Counted from the stretch's first letter, positions 11,811-23,132 are shown. The stretch: 64,000 nt of DNA from Diphasiastrum complanatum (GCA_029204225.1 CM055096.1:563001-627000); one strand, 5' to 3'. Numbers and translations: made by a program. The notes: a model not told the origin generated them from the sequence alone.

Positions 11811-12339
11811 GATCTATCTAACCCTAAGCCCTTGCAAAATCCTTGTCTGCAAGACCCACCACACATGCTGCTGCATCACGTAGGAGAGCAAGAGAGAGTA
11901 TGAGCCATGCTCTTCCAAAGGAGGCAACTTTTGATTCCTCAAGCTCAATGGATGAGGATTATGAGGGAGAGGATGAGGCTGGATCAGGAGAAAATTAGTT
12001 AATTTGCTAGAAATTTGGCATATAGAACTTTAGAACTTAGTAGAGAATACTAAAATACATTGTGCATGTGCATTGTGTGATGAATACAAATGTCTCATTG
12101 AGTCCTCTATCATTTGAGTGTGTTGATATTACATAATCAATTGTTTATATTGTCATTGTATAGAGCTATGATCAATCTCTAGACAAATAAGCAACACTTA
12201 TTTTCCCTCTAACTAAAGGCCAAGAATTAAACCAAGCAAAAAAAAACCCTAAGAGCGTTTCTTTGTTTCTTTCCCGACAAAGCCTATTCTTTTCTGTTTC
12301 AAACGCGTTGCAAAAAGGCTTTTCAAAAAGGTCCACGAA
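11811..12339. other. Unassigned sequence
   Basis: No gene, RNA or mobile-element domain recognised. Confidence 0.5.
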
Positions 12340-12600
12340 ACATTGATCAATTCTCATGGTACTCCCAGGCCTCTCATCTCCTACTATGGCATGGATATTT
12401 CAAACTTACCAAAAAGATCCCATCGATACATTAGAGGGGTTATTCATCAAGCATGCTTACATATTACCTGGTAAGGACCTATCGAGGTCAACCTAGACTT
12501 CTTTCATTCCCCATTCCTAGAGTTGGATATTGCTAGTGTGCCTGCCCTGATGATACAAGAGATGTTTCTTCTATGACGAGATACATGCCAAAGATATCAG
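12340..12600 (+). pseudogene. Old LINE C-terminal relic
   Basis: Frameshifted plus-strand translation gives SWYSQASHLL followed later by RTYRGQPRLLS and FLELDIASVPALM. These match, in order, the C-terminal blocks of the LINE copies at the left edge (SWFSQASHLL) and near 62.3 kb. The copy is short and heavily decayed. Confidence 0.5.
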
Positions 12601-13141
12601 CATGAAGACCTAGACTCCCTGCCCCAGGTTACCTCTTTTTTCTCGAGGAGATGCTCCAAAGCAACCATCGATATTAAGCCATTGTCAGAGGATAAGACAG
12701 ATATCCCTTCCAGAAATCAACATCGAGATCGGTTGTGGATAGTATTGCCCACTGCATCAATATCTTCAAATAGATGCTTGTAGAATTTTCACTAACCAGA
12801 AATTTCCAACCTCTCCTCTCTCCAAAACACATGTTGCTCGATACAGCAACAAATAAATCCGCTGTTCAAAATGTTAGCAATCCATATGCACATTCTGGAT
12901 CATTGTTGGATCTCCTCCTTAAGCCAAAAAAACTTAAAAAGATGACAAATTTCTCATCAAAAAAAATATCAACATCAATAACCAGTTTATAGATAATTTC
13001 AAGCTTAGTAAAGATAAATATGAATAAAATATTTGAATCCAAAAAAAGGTATAGCTAATACAAACCCCCCAATCTTACAAGTGAAATGACTACGTAAGTA
13101 GCAAAGAGTATCATAGATTTGAAAGCAATGGCACTCCTCAC
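12601..13141. other. Intronic sequence downstream of NAGS exon 3
   Basis: Begins, on the minus strand, with the splice donor GTGAGG at 13141-13136. Otherwise no feature recognised. Confidence 0.55.
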
Positions 13142-13350
13142 TTTTGCGGCAAGAAAATTTCCACTTGCAACACTCCCACCAGCCTCATGCCAACGCCCAT
13201 TTTCACCATGCCTACGAAGAATGGGAATGCAAGGTCCACGAGAAAGCTTTGCCTCGATATCAACACGGATTCTTCCTGCAGCTTCCATAGATGCTTCCAA
13301 AGCTTGCTTATCTGTAATTCTGTAAGCCCCAGCATAATTTGGCATTTTAC
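13142..13350 (-). CDS. NAGS: N-acetylglutamate synthase, exon 3 (partial gene)
   Basis: Encodes 69 codons plus two bases finishing a split glycine codon. The reading ([43 protein letters not shown]) matches the middle of the amino-acid-kinase-like domain of plant N-acetylglutamate synthases, which make N-acetylglutamate from acetyl-CoA and glutamate in the plastid, the entry step to arginine. On the minus strand the acceptor is GATTGCAG before 13350 and the donor is AAA|GTGAGG after 13142. The split codon (G from exon 2, GT here) restores the conserved glycine. No stop or frameshift occurs, so the exon looks functional. The remaining kinase-like half and the GNAT acetyltransferase domain are not visible to the left and should lie beyond the window. 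Family assignment is from recalled motifs. Confidence 0.88.
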
Positions 13351-14110
13351 CTGCAATCTAAAATAGTGGCATTTTAATTCCTTAGACATGATCATTCCCA
13401 TTTTCAGATACCCACAAAAAAGGAGCAATCTGTCTTCTTTCTCATATGATACATGGTACTGATATGATAAGACCAATAGCCAAACAAGAGCAACACACTT
13501 TTGATTCTTGAAGCTTAACGATTTGTTGAATCTCATATCCTTTCTAATAGTTTCAATATACATTGAAGAAGAATTCTTCAGAAAAGTATTACTAAATTTC
13601 CTTATCAACAGATATCCATGCTAATCTATCTGTGAAACAAAGTTAGTCATGAACCAATCCAATTTCTAATCTCCTCCAAATCTATTGCTTGTCCAATGTC
13701 AACTCACGAGGAAGCCTCCACAACTCTTATAAAATGCGACAAGCACCTAAAGAAATTATTTGTATACGCTTGCATTCAACAAGTAAACAAAATTTACAAT
13801 GCCTAATTTGTAAAAGTACATAATTTGTAGCCACTGGAATGCCCACCCTTTTTGGGAACAAACACAAATAATCACGAAGAACCACGTGAGAATAATCTAA
13901 AAAGAAACTCCTACATCAGCTCTGAATGAATCATCATCATCGCAAACCCTAAGATGCCCATTTTTGGTAGTTTAGCATGCTTCTTCGTCATGGCTCCAAA
14001 AGGCTTACCATTTTTCAGAATAATTGCTTTCAGTGGCTTTAGTGGGGATTGATCTGGAATTCAACGCATCCCAAATCTAGTTGGATCCATATGTCACAAA
14101 ATTTGTTCAT
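13351..14110. other. NAGS intron 2, 3' part
   Basis: AT-rich intronic sequence; no gene or repeat recognised. Confidence 0.6.
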
Positions 14111-14302
14111 CCGTTAACTCAACTTCCTCATTGTAAGATAAGGCATGGGTAACCAAGATAAACTCATCTTCTATTGGATCTGGTATTGGATGGGTCACAA
14201 CTTTATCCGTTAACTCAGCTTCCTCAGTGTAAGATAAGGCATGGGTAACCAAGACAAACTCATCTTCTATTGGATCGGATCGGTAGAAATCCACAACTTT
14301 AC
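14111..14302. repeat. 96-bp tandem duplication
   Basis: Two units, 14111-14206 and 14207-14302, nearly identical. Each starts CCGTTAACTC. The unit is exactly 32 codons, and on the minus strand both copies stay open, giving a repeated acidic peptide block (DPIEDEF, LVTHALSY, ELTD). I do not recognise the peptide. Confidence 0.88.
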
Positions 14303-14872
14303 TTCAACACAATAAATGAAGCTTCCATCTTTCATGCACGAAAAGTCTTTGATTGCGCCTATTTAAGTCGAAAATAATCTTAGTGAACTTGCATCCATTA
14401 TTATTGGCCCTTATTCCTTGCATTATCTGCGATTGCATCATTCCTCTCTTTGAGCTAGAGTGATTCAAGTTGTGTTGCATTCTCGAAAGCTAAGCTTAAG
14501 ATGGACCAACTAGTGGACTCCCTAAGTGCCTTCATTGAGCTCTTTACTTTTGGGGTCTTAAATACAAAAAATGAAACAAAAAAATTGTATCATTAGGATC
14601 ATTCTTTTAATTTGACATTTTATGCCACAATCTTTATTTCTTATTTGGGATCGTTTAGGAATGCTCAAAATTTATATGTAGAGCTTCTCCTAGACTCAAA
14701 ACATCTCATCATTAGCTTTTATGATTGAATTATACAAGTCTATACTTTTTCCTTGTCCAACCAGCAAAAACAAATTTGTTTTAGCCAACAAATATCAAAG
14801 TGCGTTACTACATTGATTCTTCTCTATATTCTACATTTAATATGTTGTTGACTACAAAGGCTTCAAAAGTTG
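14303..14872. other. NAGS intron 2, unassigned
   Basis: No feature recognised. The final bases up to 14877 (GGAAA at 14873-14877) are the left target duplication of copia B. Confidence 0.6.
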
Positions 14873-14877
14873 GGAAA

Positions 14878-15402
14878 TGTTGGAATGTAAATGGAATTGC
14901 TTACATTACCATAGGTTACTTTGACCCAAAAGGTCGAGAGTTGTGTAACCATGGTCATTTATTATATTAGGCCTACTAAACTTAGAGTTAGCTAAATTAG
15001 TATGAAATTAACTTGGTAGGGACTCGTGGGTCCACTAGGCCTAATTGTGACATTAAGTACCACAACTTGACATATTGGAGGTACCTTATTCTTTCTATGT
15101 AACTTATAGAAAGTTGGATAGTCAATAGTCAAGTAGTTGGACAGCCAATAGTCAAGTAGTTGGAAAGCCAATAGTCAAATAGTTGGATAGCCAATAGTCA
15201 TGAAATTAGATAGTCATCTTGGACTATATATATGTGTGCATCCCATTTGTATAAGACACTTTTGTAAGCAATACTGACTATTCTCCTTGGCTGTCCACGA
15301 GTTTCTACAAGAGGGTTTCTAGCCATCTCTCTCTTTCTTTTGAGAATGCTTTGTGTGATTGAATAGTTAAGATCCTGGATCCTTATGCTTCTATTTCCTA
15401 CA
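14878..15402 (+). repeat. 5' LTR of copia B, with TATA-like box
   Basis: 525 bp, TGTTGG to CCTACA. Contains four tandem copies of a 23-bp unit (TTGGATAGCCAATAGTCAAG-like) at about 15110-15205, then a TATATATATG box at 15225-15234 as probable core promoter. Confidence 0.95.
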
Positions 15403-15415
15403 TGGTATCAGAGCC
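15403..15415 (+). promoter_or_regulatory. Primer-binding site of copia B
   Basis: TGGTATCAGAGCC directly after the LTR, complementary to the 3' end of initiator tRNA-Met. Confidence 0.93.
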
Positions 15416-16005
15416 TTTAGGTGATCATATTACTTGCAGGAGGGCGCCCAATAGGAAGCTATCTTCTTCCCCTTTTGGTTGCAGAAAATCATCAAGCTGC
15501 TGATTTTTGCAGGATAAGAATCTGTTCATCTTCTTATAGCTTTTTTGCAGGAAATTGAAGGGCACCTTCACCTATTTGAGAGCTAGCAGTAGGGCGCCCA
15601 TGCTCAAACCAATTGCATGTGATCTGAACTCAATTACATGCTGAAAATTTCAGATTTACTTCTTAAATGAGGATACATGTGTTTTGGACACATTTCTTGC
15701 TGAAATTTCCCTGTTGGTGAGCTTGGAGTAGGGAGCTACCATCAGCTCTATATGCACATAGTGTGCACTCTTTTTAGCCACAAATTTCTGGTTTTGGTTT
15801 TGGCTTCATTCGAAGTCTACCTATTTGTGAGCATTCTGTTTTTTGTGCAGAAATCAGCCACCTATTTCATTACTTGTTGAGCAGATTGCATGTGGAGTAT
15901 TGCAATCTATTGTGCTCATAATTTCAGCTTTGAGGTTGCTGCCCTTTGAGTAGATTTTGTCTTGGAAAGTCTATTTCCTATCTACTACAAGCTGATTTTT
16001 TTGTT
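15416..16005 (+). other. Leader of copia B
   Basis: Untranslated leader between primer-binding site and gag; no open frame of note. Confidence 0.7.
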
Positions 16006-17040
16006 ATGGCTTAAGAATCGGAGTCTATTGGTTCTTTATTTAATGAAGATAGGCTGGATGGCACAAACTATTCCTTGTGGTGCTACATGATAAAGAACCT
16101 TCTAATTGCTAAAGGTTTGTGGGAAGTAGTTAATGGTCACGAAGAAAGGCCGCCTACCTTGGCACCTATTACACCATCTAGAACAAGTACTTCATCATCT
16201 ACGAAGGTGTCTTCCGATGAGCAAAAGAAGTGGGATCGACGAGATGCACAAGCACATTCCGTCATTGCATTATCAGTGAAGAGATCTATCCTTCCTCATA
16301 TTAGATCATGCAAGACTTCCAAAAGTGCTTGGAGACTCTTGCCAAGATGTTTCAAGTAAAGAATGCGGCAAAAGTGGTATATCTTCGAAATCAACTTTCT
16401 ATCTTGAAGATGCAAGAAGGTGATTTGCTTACAAACCACTTGACGAAGATGAAGGATCTTCGAGAGGAGCTTCTTAGTATTGATGAGGTGATTGAGAACT
16501 CACAATTTCTATCTATTACTCTCAACTCTCTTCCTAATTCTTACCTTCCATTTGTGTCATCATTGAGCATTTCTCTTAGGGGACAGCAAATCTCCTTCAA
16601 CGAACTTGTTGGCTTACTTCTTCAAGAAGAGCAAACAAGGATCAACTTTGGTGAACAAGAAGATCAAGCTTTCTTTGCAAAAGGCAAAGGCAAAGGCAAG
16701 TGGAAAGGGAAGCCTTCTTTCAACACTTCCAAAGATGATCAAAAATCTAAGGAAGCTCAAGATCAAGGCCCCAAGAAGAAGCGTAAGTCCCACTATTGCA
16801 AGAAGCTTGGGCATCACATCAAAGAATGTAGGAAGAGGCTTGCAAAGGAAAAAGAGAAAGGTAACGATACAAGTAACGCAATCATTACTTTGGAACAACA
16901 ATTTGGAAAGGAGGATAATCTTCTCAATAATGATTATGCTTTTGTCACTAATAATCTCATCTCTCCTCAAGACGAGATTTCTGCCACTTCAAATCTTGCT
17001 GGTTTTTTAGCAGAAAACAGCTCATCTTCAGCTTTACAAA
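16006..17040 (+). pseudogene. Gag of copia B, broken
   Basis: The natural start is ATG at 16006 (MA, then TAA at 16012-16014, then ESESIGSLFNEDRLDGTNYS). The next in-frame ATG is at 16075. The reading YSLWCYMIKNLLIAKGLWEV is the copia gag N-terminal domain, followed by the gag UBN2-type core (FLSITLNSLPNSYLPFV). A one-base shift near 16334 separates the two halves. The nucleocapsid zinc knuckle reads SHYCKKLGHHIKEC, in which the first cysteine of the usual CX2CX4HX4C motif is serine. Basic linker residues (KGKGKGKWKGK) precede it. The copy is not functional. Confidence 0.88.
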
Positions 17041-19478
17041 TTGCTGTTTTCTCATCTATTGATTGGGTGATTGATAGCGGTGCCACACGCCATATGACTT
17101 ATAACAAAGAAGTCTTCACAAAGCTTGTGAAAGTGCATGATGAAAGCAAAGTTCAAGGTGTTGATAATCTTATCCTATCAAAGGTATTGGAGTGATCCCA
17201 TTATCTTACCCAATGGTGAGGAGAAGTACATTCGTAATGTACTTTATGTTCCAAAAATAAAAAAGAATCTCATTTCGGTGTCTACAATTATGAAACAAGG
17301 ATTGGTTGTGGAATTCAAAGAAGATAAATGTCTTATCAAAGACCCAAAGGATCTCTTATGATCATTGCTTCGGGAACATTACGTGGTGGATTATTTCTTA
17401 TGGATACCTATGAGCGAAGAGCTTCATCATCTTTTTGTCTTGTTGCATCAAGTTCACATTCTTTGGAGTTGGCCGAATTATGGCATGCTAGGTTTGGACA
17501 TCTCAACTTTGCTAGCTTGAAGATGTTGAAGAGATTCAATATGGTTGAAGACATTCCTAATATTGAGCATCCCGAAGGAAATGTATGTGAAGGATGCATA
17601 CTTGGAAAATTTCAAGCTTTTCCAATTGATGGAACTATTCAAGTTGATGGCAAATTTGATTTGGTTCATAGTGATGTATGTGGTCCGATGAGGACCGAAT
17701 CCATTGGAAGGTGTAAGTACTTTGTTACTTTTATTGATGACCTTTCAAGATTTACATGGATTTATCCTATGAAGGCAAAATTTGAAGTTTTTCAACGCTT
17801 TAAGGATTTTCTAGCAATGATAGAAAACCAATTTGGGCACTCTTTGAAGATCTTACGTACCGGCCGAGGAGGGGAATATATAAAGAATACGTTCGGTACT
17901 TATCTTCAAAGCAAAGGTATTCATCATCAAATGACAACCCCTTACACACCTCAACAAAATGGTGTTGCCCAAAGACAGAATCGCACTATTATGGAGATGG
18001 CTCGATGCATGCTCAAGGCAAAGGGCCTACCTCACAAGTTTTGGGCTGAAGCGGTTATAACGGCGGCTTACATTAGTAATCAGTGTCCTACTAAAGCCTT
18101 GAAGGTATTAACTCCTTATGAAGTTTGGTATGGTAAGAAGCCTACAGTTTCTCACTTACGCATCTTTGGTTGCACGGCTTATACTTTCATTCCCGATAAG
18201 CTAAAAACCAAGCTTGATGATAAAGGAGTTAAATGCATATTTGTTGGCTATAGTAGCGAAAGCAAGGGCTATAGGTTGTTTAATATGGATACTAATAAAA
18301 TCATAGTGAGTCGTGATGTTCATTTTGATGAAAAGACCTCCCATGATGTTGCGCCCACTCATGTCATGAAAGGGGACTTCCCCCATGATGCATATCTTGA
18401 AATATTTCCAGATTTGGTTTTGCCATCTAATCATGAAGATAAGGGATTGCCATCAACTTCTAGTAGACAGCCCACTACTTCTTCAATTTTGCAGCCCATA
18501 GTTCATCAAAAAGAACCTATTTATGGTGAAGAGCAGCCTCTTGAAAACATTGGACAGCAAGGTCCAAGTTCGGAACACTTTGGACAGCAAAGTCTTGACA
18601 AAGGTAAGGCTGTTGGACAGCCCAAACCAGTCCCTAAATGGTTGTTGCAGACTTTGCAGGACAGCAAAGTGGATCATTTCTATGAAGGGAAGACTCGTGC
18701 CTCTACTAAATCAGTAGAATTTGCTGATTTTTCTGATTTTGCTCTTATTTCTATTGAGGATGGTGCAGTAGAACCTGTTTTTTATGAGCAGGCCAGAGGA
18801 GTAAAATGTTGGGAGGATGCGATGCAAGAGGAGTACAACTCACTCATGAAGAACCACACTTGGGTTCTTGTTGATCTTCCACATGGGACTGGAATCTTCA
18901 TCTCTCAACAACGATACATTGAGCAGATGTTCAAACAATCTTCTTTTTTCAAGTCACCGCAAGTTAATGCATATCATGGATGCATTAGTGAAAAGTTTCA
19001 TGCGAAACCTTTTCAATTTGATGTTTTAGCAAAGGCTGAAAAATTCAAGCACTCTTTGGAACCTTTTTGTACTAATCGAGGAGGGAGTCAACATGTGTCA
19101 ATTAGTACTTTTGTTCAAAGTGCAAAGAGTGAGCATTTGTTTGGAAAGAATTTTTCATTATTTGAAAAATCTTCTATGTCATCTCATGCCTCTTCAAGGG
19201 ACAGCTTTGATGATGCCATCGATGCATCTCTTGATAGTTTGCTAAACTTTGATGATGAAGATGTTGGACAGCAGGTTCAATCATCTTCTTTTGGTCATTT
19301 ACAGCCCATTTTACATCATGAGCAGTCCATTATGCTTCAGGAACAGCTTGCGGAAGATTATGGACAACATGGTCCATGTTGGGAACACTTTGGGCAGCAA
19401 AGTGTTGAACAGCCCATAACAGTTCCTTGTTGGCTATTGGAGACTTTGCAGGACAGCAAAGAAATATCTTACTACTAA
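17041..19478 (+). pseudogene. Pol remnant of copia B: protease and dead integrase
   Basis: Protease motif WVIDSGATRHMTY at about 17066; frameshifts near 17180 and 17350. From 17328 a 716-codon open frame holds the integrase zinc region (LWHARFGHLNF ... CEGCILGKF), the core (HSDVCGPM; FIDDLSRFTWIY) and the copia C-terminal motif (FVGYSSESKGYRLFN). The second catalytic aspartate is glycine (RTGRGGEY, codon at 17862) and the catalytic glutamate is glutamine (NGVAQRQNRT, codon CAA at 17970). RT is deleted between WVLVDLPHG and IFISQQRY near 18890. The rest is a Ser/Gln-rich tail that repeats an upstream block (18470-18690 resembles 19270-19470), ending in WLLETLQDSKEISYY. Confidence 0.88.
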
Positions 19479-19928
19479 AGGAAGACACATGCCTCTTGCT
19501 GATTTTTTTGGTTCTACACTTACTCTTCATCGTGATGTTGGTACATCGCCTATTCTATGTGAGCAAGTCATTGATGGTAAGGTTCCGGAGGATGTGATGC
19601 CAAAAGAGTTTGGTAGTCTTTTTTATTGTCCTTATGGTAAGAAGTATTTTCGAATGATGTGGGAGCCTATGCTGGATTACAAGTCCATGTTTCGACTTAT
19701 TGCCGAGTTTATGTTGGTTCCCTACTTCGGATGGAGCATGCAAATCCTCACCCTTCGACTTGATGCTTCATTATTACGCATTCTTTTCCTTTTATATGTT
19801 GGACATGATTGGGGAGGAGATTTTGACTACTTCGGTGCGAAGTTTATTTGGCGACATGAAGTTCAGACAGCAAGTTGCATTTTTCTCTTTCGAGAAGTTA
19901 CTTCATGTTATGTTATGCATTTCCATTT
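19479..19928 (+). other. 3' untranslated region of copia B with an open frame
   Basis: Contains a 164-codon open frame (19489-19983) that runs into the LTR. Its peptide begins MPLADFFGSTLTLHRDV and has no recognised domain. A decayed RNase H end is possible but not demonstrable by eye. Confidence 0.45.
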
Positions 19929-19936
19929 AAGGAGGG
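19929..19936 (+). promoter_or_regulatory. Polypurine tract of copia B
   Basis: AAGGAGGG immediately before the 3' LTR. Confidence 0.85.
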
Positions 19937-20440
19937 TGTTGGAATGTAAATGGAATTGCTTACATTACCATAGGTTACTTTGACCCAAAAGGTCAAGAGT
20001 TGTGTAACCATGGTCATTTATTATATTAGGCCTACTAAACTTAGAGTTAGCTAAATTAGTATGAAATTAACTTGGTAGGGACTCATGGGTCCACTAGGCC
20101 TAATTGTGACATTAAGTACCCCAACTTGACATATTGGAGGTACCTTATTCTTTCTATGTAACTTATAGAAAGTTGGATAGCCAATAGTCAAGTAGTTGGA
20201 AAGCCAATAGTCAAGTAGTTGGATAGCCAATAGTCAAGAAGTTAGATAGTCATCTTGGACTATATATATATGTGTGCATCCCATTTGTATAAGCCACTTT
20301 TGTAAGCAATATTGACTATTCTCCTTGGCTGTCCACAAGTTTCTACAAGAGGGTTTCTAGCCATCTCTCTCTTTCTTTTGAGAATGCTTTGTGTGATTGA
20401 ATAGTTAAGATCCTGGATCCTTATGCTTCTATTTCCTACA
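19937..20440 (+). repeat. 3' LTR of copia B
   Basis: 504 bp. It is shorter than the 5' LTR mainly because it has three rather than four copies of the 23-bp unit. It is followed by the target duplication GGAAA. Confidence 0.95.
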
Positions 20441-20445
20441 GGAAA

Positions 20446-21239
20446 AATGTAACCAACATATTTTTTCAGATTAATTAACAAATTAATTTTCCATAAGAAT
20501 CCAAATTCAACAACAATTTAGAAACTATCACCACCAGCTAGAAGATGGCTCGGTTTAGCTGGTGCTATTATGGTAGCAATGCCTCAAAAAGATCCTACCA
20601 TTGTAAAGTTTTTAAATCAAATGAAGAAAGCTACGTAAAATGTGAAACAGGAAATGAATCATACTTAAGAAATTGTTGATCAATATCTCACACCAAGGGA
20701 TTCAATAAAGGGGACATGGCATTTCTCCACAATCCAAAGGAGTCAAAATTCAACATTTCTAAAGTCACTAAGGGATATAAATTGTCTTCAAGAAACCCTG
20801 ACGCTGTGGACGTCAAAAAGTTGTCAAAAAGATAATGCAGTTGCTTAAATGTTAGCATAACTTCACAGTTGTAAACTTCATCTTGTTTCTTGATTTCATG
20901 TTTAAAGAGGGTTTTACATGATGGAAATAATTGGTTAATTGATGTACTTTTTTTTTTATTTTCAAGACCATGGAGAGTTGATGCACGAACTTGCAAGGGT
21001 ATGGACAAAACGCAATAATGGTTCTATCACACAATTTTTCTCTCTCAGTTAGTAAGATTTATTCCTCCGCGTAGTTGGTGGTTAAGCTACTGCTTTTGTA
21101 CCCTCACCATAGCTGGAGGTTAAGCTTTGGTTTTATTTCCGGTTTATTTCTGTTTTATTCTATGTTTTAGCTGATAGAAATAAGTCCATCATGGACAATG
21201 ATCTTTTCTGATGTACTTTTCCTTTGTCTTATGTGCCCC
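20446..21239. other. NAGS intron 2, unassigned
   Basis: No gene, RNA or mobile-element domain recognised. Confidence 0.5.
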
Positions 21240-21985
21240 AGGGCACTCTGTAGACATTAATATATTCTATTCGATTCTCAAAGATTCAATTTGCCAGGCC
21301 GAGATATACGATGATACTAGTATTGTGGCTAAGTATGAGCCTAGCGGCCAGCCTAAGGCAAGGGGTAAGAAGTCCTCTTTCTTTTCAAAGAAAGGAAAAA
21401 AGGGGACGAAGGATGCACCTATTGGAGACATTGGATCAAAGAAACAATCCTCAATGGACCAGGATAACTTCGCCAAGGCTAGGAGCGACAACTTATGCTT
21501 TGATTGCATGGAGCTAGGTCATGTCACAAAAGGAATGACCAAAGAAACAAAAAAATGCTAAAGGGACTTCGTTTAAGATGCCAAGTAGCTCTATCTTTCG
21601 GACAACAGTTTTGTTTGATGACAGTTCTACAGACAATTCTATTAACTCCAAAAGGTTGCAGAAGCTAAAGGTGTGGTGAAGCTAGCCACAGAATCGAAAA
21701 GCCAAGTGTGGCACAGGATAGTTCCAAATCTACTTTTGCAAATTCAAGCCTATAAGGATAAATTAGACTTTCCTAGAACTGTCTTGAGGTTCCTAAGATA
21801 GGAGAAGATATACGCCAAGAAATCCAAGTGTAAATTCTTTCAGAGAAGACTAGCATATCTTGATCACATTAGATGATTCTTAGAATAGTTTCATTAGAAA
21901 GGTGTTATCAAATTTAAAGATGTGGCTCTTGAACTTGTCACATGGACCATATTGGACTTGATGGATGTTGATACAGGCGATTAAT
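21240..21985 (+). pseudogene. Gypsy relic, family 3 (gag, protease and RT scraps)
   Basis: The frame AEIYDDTSIVAKYEP, then FFSKKGKKGTKD, then the nucleocapsid motif NLCFDCMELGHVTKGM corresponds in order to the gag end of element K (IYDDTRIVAKPE; SDNLCFNRIEPGH). Downstream come a degraded protease motif (VLFDDSST) and a short RT/RNase H junction (IYAKKSKCKFFQRRLAYL). Only scraps of about 750 bp remain, with stops and shifts throughout and no LTRs seen. Confidence 0.7.
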
Positions 21986-21999
21986 GATTCTTCTCTCCC

Positions 22000-22700
22000 C
22001 CATCATTGGGCATATTGTTGCAAAGCTTTATACATTATCTGACAATTTGCAATTAGTACAAAGGTAGAGGGTAGGAGACTATATGATATGGGTCAGATTG
22101 GTTTGGGGGCACCTTACTCTACCACAAATCATATCACTACTCTCAGATCCATTATTTAGTAGGCTAGGCATAGATGTGAGAATGTTTATTATTGATTTGT
22201 GTATTTAGAGAAAGAATTCAACTCAATTCCACAAACCTTGCTTATTAAGAGGTTACAGGACTCACGCTTTAGATACCATATTGGCAGTGATGGCACTCTA
22301 TGAGTGAGTCTAAGATTGTTTCAAGATCAAGAGTGAGTCGGGAGTTTCTATAGATACCATATTGGCAGTGATGACACTCTATGAGATTGTTTCAAGATCA
22401 AGAGTGAGTCGGGAGTCTCTAGTCCAAAAACAAGCACCATTGGGGTGAAACAAGGATGTTCCCTTTCACCTACCCTCTTTGGTTTGTATATTGATGGCTT
22501 GAGGAGGTTATTGATTGAGATGGAGGTTTGGTTTGTAGTCTTGGGAGAAAATTTGATTGCCATTTTACTATACGCCAATGATATAGCTCTAGTCTTGCAG
22601 ACTACAAAAGGGCTTTGGCAACACTTGAAGAGTCGGTACACTTTTTGCACTAGATGGGAATTAATGGTGAATATTTCGAAGACCAAAGTTATCATCAATA
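22000..22700 (+). pseudogene. LINE reverse-transcriptase relic
   Basis: The plus strand reads GHIVAKLY, decayed palm blocks (EFNSIPQTLLIKRLQDS), MKQGCSLSPTLFGLYIDGL, the catalytic region LLYANDIALVLQ and WELMVNISKTKVIINM. The usual YADD box reads YAND, so a catalytic aspartate is lost. An 81-bp stretch at 22270-22350 is duplicated as 22351-22421. Copia C interrupts the copy at 22701. Confidence 0.8.
22270..22421. repeat. Tandem duplication inside the LINE relic
   Basis: Unit 1 at 22270-22350 and unit 2 at 22351-22421 both start TAGATACCATATTGGCAGTG. Unit 2 has a short internal deletion. Confidence 0.88.
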
Positions 22701-23132
22701 TGTTAGGAATTAATGGATTAATTGATTCATTGTAGAGGCCAGCCTGCGTGCTAGAAGGCCTATTTCTATTTTTAGTATAGGTACTATCTATTTTTAGTAT
22801 AGGTACTATCTATTTTTTAGTATAGGGACCTAAGTTAGTACCAATTTTGCTAGAATAGTATAGAAATCTATTTTAACCAAGTTAGCATAGATTTTTATTC
22901 TTAAGACTTCATAATTAGCATTTCAATTGCTATTGTAGAAGGATAGCTTTTGCTTTTCATTGAGGACAGCCTCTATAAGAGTAGATGGGCGCCCACCTCC
23001 ATTGTTATCTCAGTTTCCAGCTTATGAAGCATAGCTTCTTGCAGTCTCTCTTCTTCAGCTTGTGGTTGATGTTTTGTGTGAGTACTAATAAGATTAGTCT
23101 ACTCCGATTAGAGAATCTCTTCGATTCTAACA
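22701..23132 (+). repeat. 5' LTR of copia C
   Basis: 432 bp, TGTTAGGAAT to GATTCTAACA. Contains short tandem copies of TTTTTAGTATAGGTACTATC at about 22775-22825. Confidence 0.93.

Larger units (their letters stand above)
14878..20440 (+). mobile_element. Copia element B, lacks reverse transcriptase
   Basis: Complete insertion of 5563 bp with two LTRs (TGTTGGAATG to TTTCCTACA), a primer-binding site at 15403, a polypurine tract at 19929 and the perfect target duplication GGAAA at 14873-14877 and 20441-20445. The order gag, protease, integrase is that of Ty1/copia. The reverse-transcriptase core is deleted: the post-integrase reading goes from WVLVDLPHGTG directly into IFISQQRYIEQM, which normally lies far downstream of the catalytic YVDD box. 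The gag start has a stop at codon 3, and integrase has lost catalytic residues. It sits inside intron 2 of the NAGS gene, antisense to it. The LTRs differ by roughly ten substitutions and one 23-bp repeat unit. Confidence 0.95.
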
